A stretch of DNA of 64,000 bases from positions 620,001 through 684,000 of the forward strand of contig OX244046.1 of the NCBI GenBank assembly GCA_945861085.1, given 5' to 3'. The stretch's first letter is position 1. Each line of letters begins with the position of its first letter. The position numbers and the translations under genes are program-made. The notes beneath the pieces were generated by a model that had not been told where the DNA came from, did not search any database, and saw nothing but the letters and a program-made list of their open reading frames with translations. This DNA is from Clostridioides difficile_D (GTDB lineage: Bacteria > Bacillota > Clostridia > Peptostreptococcales > Peptostreptococcaceae). Positions 8,957 through 18,900 of this stretch are shown here, one piece after another.

Positions 8957-10138
8957 TTAGTTACTGTTCCTTCTATGATTATTTTGTTTATCAGTGTACA
9001 TTCTAACATCTGCAATATTAATGATTTCCTCTATAGTCATTTTATTTTCGCTAGGAACTTCCACAATACCATAGCTAAAAGATATCTTGCTATCCATAAT
9101 TTTACGTATTTTCTCTATAAATTCTTTTGTTGTGTTTTCATTAGATTTAGGCATAATAACTATAAACTCATCTCCTCCTATTCTAGCAAATATATCGTCT
9201 GTTCTTAAATTTTCAATAACTATACTTGAGAAGTTAATAATATAGTTATCTCCAGCTAAATGTCCATATGTATCATTTATTGTCTTTAATTTGTCCAAAT
9301 CGATATATACCAATGAAAATAATAAGCTATTATCAATGTAAGACTGTATTTTTTCAAAAGCAAATTTTCGAGTATATGCTGATGTTAATTCGTCAATGTT
9401 AGCTTTTTTCTTTAATAAATTAACTTTTAATAACTGTTCTTGCTTTATCATTTCTAGTCTATTATGTTCTTTTTCTAAATAAATGTTTTTTTCAATAGAA
9501 TATATATGATTGATGAATATAATCAGTTGTAAGGTTAATAATAAGTTACTTCCAATTATAAAATAGGAAGTTAGAGAACTTGGTGGTGAAAATGTAACCT
9601 GTATACTATCAAATAATATATAGCCTAAAGTGAACCAAATAAACTTTAAAAATAAACTGAATTCTATTTGATTTTGAGTTATTATGTAAATGTGCTCTTT
9701 TATTTTATCTATAGAGTACCATAAGATAAAATCTAAAATAGAAGTTATTAAAATGCTAGTTAACTTATAGGTCATATTTATAAACATAGTATCTAGACTT
9801 GTATTTTCAACAAGAGATATTATACTTAGAGTAATAAGGTGTAAAATACAAAAACTTATTACTGCCATATTAGGAATAAAGCGATTGCTATTAGATTTTT
9901 TTTTGTTCATTAAAAGCAATTTGTGACTTACTATGTAAAACAATATATAAAATAGTGGTAATGGTAATTCTGTAAACATTATTGTCAAAAAAGTTAATGG
10001 TTTTACTATAAATATGTACTTATAGTTCTTATGTATAGCTATACTCTTGTTTCCAAAAGATGCTACCTTGTATATGTAGATATTGCAGAGTTCAATTATT
10101 AATATAATAGTTATGATTAAAAAAATATGGTATTTCAT
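8957..10138 (-). CDS. membrane diguanylate cyclase (GGDEF with I-site)
   Basis: A 393-residue protein with about seven hydrophobic segments in the first 215 residues, then a helical linker and a GGDEF domain with the active signature RIGGDEFIVIM. RTDD lies exactly five residues before GGDEF, the canonical RxxD allosteric inhibition site, so c-di-GMP should feed back on this enzyme. It starts at an ATG after AAGAGGATATACT and is first in a three-gene minus-strand run with a second cyclase and the EAL protein. The membrane region resembles no named sensor domain that I recognise. Confidence 0.87.
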   Translation of the reverse strand: MKYHIFLIITIILIIELCNIYIYKVASFGNKSIAIHKNYKYIFIVKPLTFLTIMFTELPLPLFYILFYIVSHKLLLMNKKKSNSNRFIPNMAVISFCILHLITLSIISLVENTSLDTMFINMTYKLTSILITSILDFILWYSIDKIKEHIYIITQNQIEFSLFLKFIWFTLGYILFDSIQVTFSPPSSLTSYFIIGSNLLLTLQLIIFINHIYSIEKNIYLEKEHNRLEMIKQEQLLKVNLLKKKANIDELTSAYTRKFAFEKIQSYIDNSLLFSLVYIDLDKLKTINDTYGHLAGDNYIINFSSIVIENLRTDDIFARIGGDEFIVIMPKSNENTTKEFIEKIRKIMDSKISFSYGIVEVPSENKMTIEEIINIADVRMYTDKQNNHRRNSN

Positions 10139-10671
10139 AGTATATCCTCTTTTAAAATGATATTGTATTTCCTTAAAATAGAGTAAATTTTATATACTCG
10201 ATTTTACAGCTTTTCTTTAGGTACATATAAAAGCTTATATGGATACCTTCTTTTTTATTGTATATATTTGTGATAGATAGAGTTTAAAGAGTATCCCTAT
10301 ACTTTATATCTATATATAGCAAGTATCATAATTATATATTTTAAGTATCATATGATTTATTGTGTAAAATTAAGTAAAGTTATTCTATTAGCAAACATAA
10401 ATAATATCTAAAAAAAATATATATTTATTGAAGTTTTAAAGCACTTAAAATTGTTCTAATTAATTTACTATAATAACATGTTAATTTATTATAGTATATA
10501 TAATATGCTATTTTACTGTATTATGGTATTATAAAACTTAGACCATATATATAAATGGTTTATATTAATTATAGATTATGAAGAAAAAATAAGCAACTAC
10601 TTTAACTTATTAAATAAAAATAAATCTAGTTTATGAAATGCAATAAATTTAATTTATCAAAGAGGAAAAAT
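10139..10671. other. AT-rich divergent intergenic region
   Basis: About 530 bp between the divergent GGDEF and GntR-type genes. It must hold both promoters. I see no c-di-GMP riboswitch consensus or other RNA element, only runs of A/T and weak short inverted repeats (for example ACCAT/ATGGT near 10541-10558). Confidence 0.5.
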
Positions 10672-12114
10672 ATGAAGAAAAAACCACAATATCTAATTAT
10701 TTTTGAACATATAATCCAACAAATTTACACTGGTAAGATTACTGTTGGAGATAGACTTGATTCCATCCAAAATATGTCCAAAGAGTATATGGTATCAAAA
10801 AATACTATAAAAAAAGTAATAAAAATGTTGTCAGAAAAGGGATTTATAGAAACAAAAGCTGGGTGTAGACCAGTTTTAATCAAAAACACTAAACAATCAA
10901 TAGAATCTGAATTATCATATGAGAGGATTTTGCAAGTATCAGAGATGTATCAGATTTTTAGCTTGATATTTCCTTCTATTGCTGTGTACAATATCAAAAG
11001 GTTTACAACTAAAGATTTTCAAGAATTACATGAGATTACTGATTGTATAACAGAGGATAGTTCTGACTATTTTGTCTTTAGAAAACAGAGGATAAAATAT
11101 ATAGAGAAGCTAATAAGCAAAACAAATAATTCTCTTATTAAATATTTTTGTGATATTATTCAGTATGATGCTATGATTTCAGAAATGGTTTATAGTGTCG
11201 ATAACTTGGATGACTGTTATGTAGATTTTTTTAGTAATAAGTATATAGAACAAATAAGAAAAATTTATTCATATGCACTGAATAGGGATTTCATTAAATT
11301 CAAGGAGTCATTAACCTGTATGTATGAAAACTGCAGAGAATCTACACTTAAGATGATAAAAAATTATGTTCCAGAAGGTAGAGATGCAAATAATTTTAAT
11401 TCTGTATCATTAGAAAATAGTTATTTGTATGATTTAATTGTTTCAGATATAATTTGTCAGATTTTTGAAGGAAATCTTAAAATAGGAGATTGTCTGCCGT
11501 CAATTACTTCGGTAATTAATAAATATAGTGTATCTCTTCCAACAGTTAGAAATGCGTATAGTAAACTAAATGAATGGGGAATTGCTAAAACGATTAATGG
11601 CAAGGGAACGTATATAACCCTTTTTTCTGAGTATGATGATTATTATATAAATACAGAAGAAGGGTCTAAAAGATTGAATTTGCTTTTAGATGCTATAGAA
11701 TTTGTTACGATTACTCTTGAGGATGTAATCCTTTTATTAAAGGAGAAGATAGATTCCATAGATGTTAAGGATATAGAGGCTCACTTAAGATATTTACAAA
11801 ATAATTTTGAAGAGTGTAAGGTTTATCCCGACTTTGTTTTGCTTTGTAAGATAGTAGATTATACACAAATTTACGTATTGCAAGAAACATTTTTGCATTT
11901 AAAACAATATATGATATTTGGAATTTATTTAGAGAGATTCTTTCGTAAAGAGTATAATGAAATTTTGAAAACACGTTTTGATGTATGTTTGGAGATACTT
12001 GTGTATTTAAAAAAAGGTGATGTTGAAAATTTTGCAGAAGCTTTTTCAAATATTTTTAAGAATTCTTTACAAAGGTTGAAAAATGTTATATTTGTGTTAA
12101 AGAGTGATATTTGA
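10672..12114 (+). CDS. regulator with two GntR-type winged-helix domains
   Basis: A 480-residue protein containing the GntR-type DNA-binding module twice. The first is near the N-terminus (YLIIFEHIIQQIYTGKI, then MSKEYMVSKNTIKKVIKMLS), and the second near residues 255-325 (YDLIVSDIICQIFEGNLKIG, then YSVSLPTVRNAYSKLNEWG, wing GKGTYI). Each is followed by a helical region of about 150 residues with no recognised ligand domain, so the gene looks like an internal duplication of a GntR-like unit. The ATG at 10672 is preferred to 10633 because AGAGGAAAAAT lies directly before it. It is transcribed away from the c-di-GMP genes and toward the GTPase island; regulation of either is possible but unproven. 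Confidence 0.75.
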   Translation: MKKKPQYLIIFEHIIQQIYTGKITVGDRLDSIQNMSKEYMVSKNTIKKVIKMLSEKGFIETKAGCRPVLIKNTKQSIESELSYERILQVSEMYQIFSLIFPSIAVYNIKRFTTKDFQELHEITDCITEDSSDYFVFRKQRIKYIEKLISKTNNSLIKYFCDIIQYDAMISEMVYSVDNLDDCYVDFFSNKYIEQIRKIYSYALNRDFIKFKESLTCMYENCRESTLKMIKNYVPEGRDANNFNSVSLENSYLYDLIVSDIICQIFEGNLKIGDCLPSITSVINKYSVSLPTVRNAYSKLNEWGIAKTINGKGTYITLFSEYDDYYINTEEGSKRLNLLLDAIEFVTITLEDVILLLKEKIDSIDVKDIEAHLRYLQNNFEECKVYPDFVLLCKIVDYTQIYVLQETFLHLKQYMIFGIYLERFFRKEYNEILKTRFDVCLEILVYLKKGDVENFAEAFSNIFKNSLQRLKNVIFVLKSDI

Positions 12115-12179
12115 GTATAATTAAGAGCAATATAAAAAATAATAACGTTTTTATGTGATTTTAGATAAATTAAGTTAAG

Positions 12180-12228
12180 TAATGGATATTTTCTAAGTAT
12201 AATAAGTGAAAATATCCATTATTCTATT
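12180..12228 (+). terminator. terminator-like hairpin after the double-GntR gene
   Basis: A 14-bp perfect inverted repeat, TAATGGATATTTTC (12180-12193) and GAAAATATCCATTA (12208-12221), with only a weak T-rich tail. Confidence 0.55.
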
Positions 12229-12653
12229 TATCAAATTTTAAGAACAAGGTATATATCGTATTGTAGAATAATCTTATTATCTGTAAAATTTAGGTTGTTT
12301 CACAAATATTTTTACTTAATCAATCTTAACTAAATTTTGTAATAGAAATATTTCATTATTAAATAAGGTTTTTATAATCATAATAATAAGTAATAGATAA
12401 TTAAACTATTTTTAATTAATGGTTGAGCATAAGTTTAAAATATATAAATTGATATACTTATTTTAATGAATTTTTTGAAAGTTTTATTCTAATAGAATTA
12501 CTAATTTTTTGAAATATATTATAGAAAATTGTTTTCAAATATTGTTTTTATTGATTATTTATCCAGTTATGCATTTTTATTGACCAGTTACACGAAATAT
12601 ATTGAATATTAAGAAAATTAGTACTACTATATGGATAAATAAATATATACATA
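12229..12653. other. AT-rich leader of the cystatin-like gene
   Basis: About 425 bp with no convincing ORF on either strand. It must carry the promoter of the gene at 12669; several TATAAT-like strings occur, so none can be singled out. Confidence 0.4.
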
Positions 12654-12668
12654 AAGGAGGTTTTTTAT

Positions 12669-12944
12669 ATGAGTCTTTTTGTTGGTGGATGGTCAAAATT
12701 TAGGGCTGTTGAAGAAGAAGATTTAAAAGTATTTAATGAAGCTGTAGGAATGTTAAAAGGGGTTGATTATGAACCGCTTATTGTTGCTACTCAAGTTGTA
12801 GCAGGAACAAACTTTAAATTTATTTGTAATGCTACTTCAGTTACAAATCCTCCGCATGATTATTTAGCAGAGATAGTTGTTTTTAAACCTCTTCCTTGTG
12901 ATGAACATGATGCAACAATTACAAGTATTAATATAATTAAGTAA
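12669..12944 (+). CDS. cystatin (stefin)-like small protein
   Basis: A 91-residue protein with no signal peptide that resembles type 1 cystatins: a conserved N-terminal GG (VGGWS), then a central TQVVAGTNFKF matching the QxVxG protease-binding loop of stefins (QVVAGTN), and a C-terminal EIVVFKPLP strand. Cystatins block papain-like cysteine proteases by wedging these three elements into the active site. The motif match is direct; inhibitory function and target are inferred. A strong AAAGGAGG lies 7 nt before the ATG. The next genes encode large GTPase-like proteins, and no cysteine protease is visible nearby. It could also be a cystatin-fold binding protein with another role. Confidence 0.7.
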   Translation: MSLFVGGWSKFRAVEEEDLKVFNEAVGMLKGVDYEPLIVATQVVAGTNFKFICNATSVTNPPHDYLAEIVVFKPLPCDEHDATITSINIIK

Positions 12945-12963
12945 TATTAATAGGAGCTGGAAG

Positions 12964-13089
12964 ATGAGATTAAATATTTTTCTAGAATTAAAAATAACAT
13001 CCACTAAAGGTTTAGAACCTGTTTTTATTGTAGTTGAAGATAGAAAATACAATCATGGTGGTATAATGTTTAAGCCAATAGTGGTGTAA
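12964..13089 (+). CDS. 41-residue hypothetical protein
   Basis: A short frame beginning MRLNIFLELK, with AGGAG about 8 nt upstream of its ATG, 19 bp after the cystatin-like stop. It ends in GGIMFKPIVV. I do not recognise it. The spacing and ribosome-binding site suggest translation with the preceding gene, but it may be a degenerate remnant. Confidence 0.35.
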   Translation: MRLNIFLELKITSTKGLEPVFIVVEDRKYNHGGIMFKPIVV

Positions 13090-13220
13090 TGTTTGAATTA
13101 ATTGTAGAAAGATAATTGTGATAAAAAGTATATATATGTAATAACCATAGAAAAATAGTGGACAGATAATATAATAAGACAAATGTGTTACAGAAAATAC
13201 AATAAAATAAGTACATTAAA

Positions 13221-13269
13221 TAAAATAACTGTGTTGATAAAAATTATACCTTACAACACAGTTATTTTA
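13221..13269 (+). terminator. strong bidirectional hairpin terminator
   Basis: TAAAATAACTGTGTTG (13221-13236) and CAACACAGTTATTTTA (13254-13269) form a perfect 16-bp stem with a 17-nt loop. It separates the cystatin-like unit from the GTPase genes, which may therefore have their own promoter. Confidence 0.75.
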
Positions 13270-13421
13270 GTAAATAAGGAAGAAACAATTATCGAATGAA
13301 GATATAAAATTATTAAAAATAAAAACCAAAACGAAATTTAAATATAGTCTAAGAACTTTACAATTTACTTAAGTGATTAAACTTTATTTAAATAAAAACA
13401 TATAACCAAGGGGGAAAATAA

Positions 13422-15917
13422 ATGCCAGAAAATAACAATCAACTTTTAGAAGAAATAACACTCTTATTAAACGAAGGAAAAGTAGCAATAAATAAGGCAG
13501 AAAATCAAAATTTAATTCTAATTCTTGGTGGGACAGGTTGTGGCAAAAGCACTGCAATTAACTATCTTGCAGGATGTGTAATGAAGGAAGTAGAGGATGA
13601 AGACACTGGTATATCTTATATTGAGTGTTTAGACCCTGTAGCAGAGATTGGTTCAGGAGCTGTTTCTCAAACTTTGTATCCAAACATTGTAGATATGAGA
13701 AAACCAGTAGAAGGGATGGATGCAAAATTATGTGATACTGCAGGATTTAGTGATAATAGAGGGGTAGCCCATGATATTAGTGCAGCAGTTTCATTAGGAG
13801 AAGTATTTAAAAATTCTGCATCTATATGTGCAGTAGTTGTATTAATACCAGAAGCAGATATACTAGATTCTAGACTTACAAAAGTACTAGACTTGTTCCA
13901 ACAGTTAAATATGTGTCTTCATAGAGAAAACTTTAAGGGTAGTATAACTTTTTTCATTTCAAAAAGCTTCTTAGGAAGAACAGAAAAACAAATATATAAT
14001 GTTATCAAAAGAAAATATGAACAACTGTGTGAAAATTTAGATAGTAATATAGAAGAAAAAGCTTGGTTATTTGAGGAATTGCTAAAAGATAATGGAAAAA
14101 ATATTCATCTTTGTAAGCCACTTGCATCAGATGAGAGGGAAGGTTTATTAAAAAAAGTACTAGAATTAGATGAAGTTAAAGATAAAACATCAGCATTCCA
14201 ATATCCAATTAGTGCAGATGCAAGATTAGTTTTAGATACATTAATAAAAGATATTCAAAATAATATCGTATCTAGCTTAGAAGATTATGTTAAGGAATAT
14301 ACAGAAGACTTTGTCAATGTTATCGGAAAAATAACAATGATTCAAGAAATTTCCAAGTATGATAGGGTTGTAGGCGTATTTAAAAACTGGTTGGAAAGTA
14401 CAGCAAGTCTTACTATAGACAGATTTATTAGTGTATTAGCTAGAGAAAGTGGATTATTCTTACAAGATAATTGTATGAAATTACAAAATAAGATAAAAGG
14501 GAATTTGGATATAATTGATGCCTTAAGTAAATATACAGAACATGGAACTGGGGAAATTTTATTACCTTCTGTACATATGGAATATATTATAGAAAAAGCA
14601 AGTAAAAAGATAATGGAACAAAACTTCATTATAATAAGAAAGAACTTAGAAGAAATTTTAGTTTCTTATGAAGTACAAAAACAGGTATTTACATTGCCAA
14701 ATAGAGAAAAATTAATGGAAGTTGCAAATAAAAAAGATTATATATACAGTAGAAATGATTTTGAACCAATTTTGAGAAATGTTACATCAATACAGAGTGA
14801 AGAATTAGAAAATAGTATAACAAGATTAAATACATATGGAGAAGAAGGAAACGAAATAATTAGAGAATTTATTAGTAAATACATTTTAAATCCATTTATA
14901 GTAAAAACAATTAATATTAATGATAAGAGAGGTATTGAAATAAAAGCATTGATTCCAAACTTAGTAATTAGCAGTGTATTGGAATATTTCAAAAACAGAA
15001 AAGTAGATGACGATGTTTCTACATTTATGTTCTTTGCTAAAGATACTATTTATATGGATGATAACCTTGGAATGGACTTTGCATCAGAGAAGAATATTAT
15101 TCTTGCTTGCAATAACCTCGATGTAGGTAGTAATGTAAAAATTAATGTAAGTGGAAAGAGTGGAGAACTTGTAGATAATTCTATGTATGGGAAAAATGGT
15201 GAAGATGGTAGAGATTCAGGTAATATCTACTTGTATATTAAGGAAGGAATTAGAAATTATCGTTTAACACTAATTGCAAATGGAGGAAATGGTTCTAAAG
15301 GAATAGATGGGAAAAATGGTGAAACTGGAGCTTCTGGAAGTAATGGAGCTGATGCAGGATATACAAGTAATTTCCACGGACAGATGTTTAAAGGATATTT
15401 TGCAAAAGGCACAAGTGGTAAAAAAGGTGACAAAGGTGGAGCTGGTGGAAATGCTGGAAGAGGTGGAAATGCTGGTAAGAAAGGTAATATTTACTTTATT
15501 TCAGATTCAGAGGAACAAAAAAATAGAATAATTAATCATTGTGATATAACAGTGAGAGACGGAGAAGCAGGTCCAAATGGTACACCAGGTTCAGGTGGAT
15601 ATGGAGGAAGTGGTGGTTATCATGGATATAATACACTTTCATTTTCTCCAAGTGGCATAGATAAGACTGTGTACTATACAGGATATTTTACAAGTTGGGA
15701 CTATAAGTTAGATAGTATAGTTAAATATCATATAGAATTTAGTGGTGGAAATTGGAATGAAGGTAAAACAGGACCATCAAGAGAATACGCTGAATATGGA
15801 GACAGAGGAGATAATGGAGGATTTAATGCTCCAAATACTAAGTTATCAACAGCTGTTTCAAAGGTAGAAGAGAATCTTATTAAAGAAAAATATCAAAGCT
15901 ATTGTTCTGAAATATAG
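13422..15917 (+). CDS. P-loop GTPase-like protein with C-terminal glycine-rich region
   Basis: An 831-residue protein. The N-terminal nucleotide-binding domain has the Walker A GGTGCGKST (residues 36-44) and a switch-type DTAGFSDNRG (105-114), as in TRAFAC GTPases such as AIG1/IMAP. The expected N/TKxD specificity motif is not evident (ISKS is at about that position), so guanine specificity is uncertain. A long helical middle follows. From about residue 570 there is a beta-rich region interrupted by repeated glycine motifs (GGNGSKGIDGKNGETG, GGAGGNAGRGGNAG), similar to collagen but not in strict Gly-X-Y register. No signal peptide or membrane segment is seen. It is followed after 14 bp by a longer homologue, and the pair surely works together. 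Function is unknown. Confidence 0.7.
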   Translation: MPENNNQLLEEITLLLNEGKVAINKAENQNLILILGGTGCGKSTAINYLAGCVMKEVEDEDTGISYIECLDPVAEIGSGAVSQTLYPNIVDMRKPVEGMDAKLCDTAGFSDNRGVAHDISAAVSLGEVFKNSASICAVVVLIPEADILDSRLTKVLDLFQQLNMCLHRENFKGSITFFISKSFLGRTEKQIYNVIKRKYEQLCENLDSNIEEKAWLFEELLKDNGKNIHLCKPLASDEREGLLKKVLELDEVKDKTSAFQYPISADARLVLDTLIKDIQNNIVSSLEDYVKEYTEDFVNVIGKITMIQEISKYDRVVGVFKNWLESTASLTIDRFISVLARESGLFLQDNCMKLQNKIKGNLDIIDALSKYTEHGTGEILLPSVHMEYIIEKASKKIMEQNFIIIRKNLEEILVSYEVQKQVFTLPNREKLMEVANKKDYIYSRNDFEPILRNVTSIQSEELENSITRLNTYGEEGNEIIREFISKYILNPFIVKTININDKRGIEIKALIPNLVISSVLEYFKNRKVDDDVSTFMFFAKDTIYMDDNLGMDFASEKNIILACNNLDVGSNVKINVSGKSGELVDNSMYGKNGEDGRDSGNIYLYIKEGIRNYRLTLIANGGNGSKGIDGKNGETGASGSNGADAGYTSNFHGQMFKGYFAKGTSGKKGDKGGAGGNAGRGGNAGKKGNIYFISDSEEQKNRIINHCDITVRDGEAGPNGTPGSGGYGGSGGYHGYNTLSFSPSGIDKTVYYTGYFTSWDYKLDSIVKYHIEFSGGNWNEGKTGPSREYAEYGDRGDNGGFNAPNTKLSTAVSKVEENLIKEKYQSYCSEI

Positions 15918-15931
15918 AAAGGGATGGATGT

Positions 15932-18900
15932 ATGGCAAATAAACTTTATAGTGGAATCGTAAACCTTTTGGAAGAGGGAAGGGATGAGCTTAGAAAATAT
16001 AATTTAAAGGAAAAATCAATTTTGTTATTTTTGGGTGCTTCAGGTGTTGGAAAGAGTACTTGTATCAATTATTTAAAAGGCTGTGTAATGGAAGAAAAGA
16101 AAGATGCAGAAACTGGACAAGTATATATCACTGCAAAAGATTCAGCTGTTGAAATTGGAAATGGTGTATATTCTAAGACTTTATGCCCAGAAGTTGTAGA
16201 TATTGCAAATAGAAACTTTTCATTATGCGATTGCCCAGGCTTTTTTGATAATCGTGGAGCAGAGTATATGATTGCAGGTGCAATGCTTGTAAGGGAAACT
16301 ATTTCTACATCTTCAAAGGTGAAAGGAATGGTAGTTATTTTAGACTATCAATCTCTACTGGATTCTAGACATACATTATTAATGGAAACGGGCAAAAATT
16401 TGAAAGATATGCTTGGTGATTATGAAAAGTATAAAGAAAATTTCTTCTTTCTTATCAATAAAATACCTAAGACACTCGTCGGTAATGTAACAGAAGAAAA
16501 AATAAGAAATATATTGAAGAAAGCAAAAGAAGACCTAGATAGCCAAGAGAAAAATTATGATGGTTATAAGGAATTAGTATACTTATTAAATGTAGTGTTA
16601 GCAGATGGTGTATCTATCAAATTATGTAATCCACTAGATAAACATCCAGAAAAGTTATTGGATGAAATGAAAAATCTCCCTGAAACTTTTGAAAAAATAA
16701 ATATGGGATTGATGCTTACTGCTTCTTGTAAAATAGAAATACAAAAAGCTGTTGATGTAACCTATAAAGAGCTAGAAAAACTTTTAGTTCCTTATATAGA
16801 AAGTGTAAAAAAAGGTATAGAAGATTCTATTTCTATTTTATCTTCTATAAATAGTCTAAAAGATAAAAAAGTACAACTTGACAAGATGTATACGGATTTA
16901 TGTAGCAAAACTAATAGTATGAAAGAGCTTATGGAGTTTGTACAAGAACTTTCATATGGTGATGGAGTACAAAAAGTAAATGTATTAGAAGAAACACGCC
17001 TTCTTTTAGAGTTAAATAGTTATTGTAGTGAGACTCATATTGTTGGTCTAAGTGAGTTGTTAAAATCATTACTAAAAAATACTTTAGAAGATACATTAAG
17101 AGATATTAAATATTGGATAGTAGAAGAAGAACATAAGGAAGAAGAAGCCAAAAAACTTGAAGATGTAGAATATAGGATAGAAAAGATTCAAAGTTGTACG
17201 TATATAAAATCATATGAGAAAGAAAAGGTACTTTCTATATATATTCCTATACCTAAAGTGAACTTATCAGATTTGACTAAAATAATATCTGGTTATCAAC
17301 TTGATGCTTTGTCATCTATATATATGTATGGAGATTGTGAGCTGAAAATTGACTGTAGTATGGATAAAGAAGTCTTCTCAGGTAAGAATATTGTATTGTT
17401 GGCAGAAAAATTATGTATACCAGAAGGTTCTTATTCAATCAATGTATCTGGTAATAATGCAGAAAAATTGATTGGAGAAGATTCTATTTACGACGGAATG
17501 AATGGAAGAAATGGTAATAATGCAGGAACTTCAGGTGATATTTTATTATCTTTTAAAGAGATAGAAAAAAAAGGAGAACTTAAACTTTATGTAGATGGTG
17601 GACAAGGTGGAAATGGACAAAATGGAAAAATAGGAGATACAGGACTGACTGGAGAAGCTGGGGAAAATGCTAAAATAGGTTCTAAAAAAGAATCAAAAGA
17701 ATTTGCTAAGGATAATGATACAAAATACTATGTGGTAAAAGCAGAAAAAGGAAAACAAGGTGGAACTGGAGGTACAGGAGGTAATGGCGGAAATGCAGGT
17801 CTTGGAAGCAAATCTGGACAGATTTATCTCCTTGGAAAAGCAACTGTATTAAAAGGTTATGTAAGTAAAAAAGATGGAAACCATGGTCTAGCAGGAAAAG
17901 GAGGAGCTGGAGGAAAAGGAGGCTCTGGAGGTCTTGGTGGAATTAGAGGTATATATGAGGAAACAATAAGATATATAGGGACTTCCGTTCCAATAGATGA
18001 TAGTGATAGAAACTACTATTATTTTGATAGATATGTATTAAATCACGCTTCAAACAAAAACGAAGTAGCAGATGATGGAGAGAAATTAAATGCTCTTTAT
18101 GAAAAACATAAGGACTGGACAATTAGCAAACGTGAAGATTCAGGTTCAGTTGGAGCAGAGGGAGAAGAAGGGCATTTTGGAGATACATTAAAAGAAAAAG
18201 AATTGTTAAAGCAGGAGTATTCTTTATCAATAGATACATTCTTCTATGACTTTTTTGAGAGATTCGGTTTTTCTGGAAGTAAAGGTTATAGGAATCTTAG
18301 ACTATTGTGTGCAGTAGGAATTTTAGAAGCTGATATTTTAGAACTTTCACATATTTATGAAATTTTTCATGCAGTTGAGAAAGTGGAGATGCAGTTAAAT
18401 AGAGAAATACTTCAGAAGTACTATAGTTTTGATAAGAAAAATAAAGCAGTACTTTCTTTGGACGATATGAATATAAAGAAAGAATTTTATAAAGAGGCAA
18501 AGGAAATCTATGAATACCTTATAAATAAATTGATGCAGTCTGATAAAATAGAAGCTTTTATAGAAGAAAAACAGAATTTTAGCGAATGGAGTATGATTTT
18601 ATTTGCACTTGAACAAAAGACAGCATTTTATGTGCAGATGGTAGAAGAAAGTGAAATTGGAGGAAATCGTGTTACAGATATTCGTGCTTTGACAGATTAT
18701 CTGGATAAGACCTTAAGAGAATTGGAACAAGGAAAGAAAGATGAGTTAAAAGAAGGATATTTCAACACGTATAAAGAAAGTATCCTAACTCAAATTGAAT
18801 CTGGAAATCAACAAATAGAGATTTTAAAAAATGAACTTGAGAGTAAAATGCTTTCTGTTAGTGCAAAAATGAATCTATTGATTCAAGAGATTATAAAGAT

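Noticed and set aside
10139..10671. c-di-GMP riboswitch next to the GGDEF genes
   Set aside because: No conserved type I or type II core could be found in the region.
15240..15490. True collagen triple-helix domain in the GTPase-like protein
   Set aside because: Glycine spacing is irregular (GGNGG, GGAGG), so a strict Gly-X-Y repeat is not maintained.
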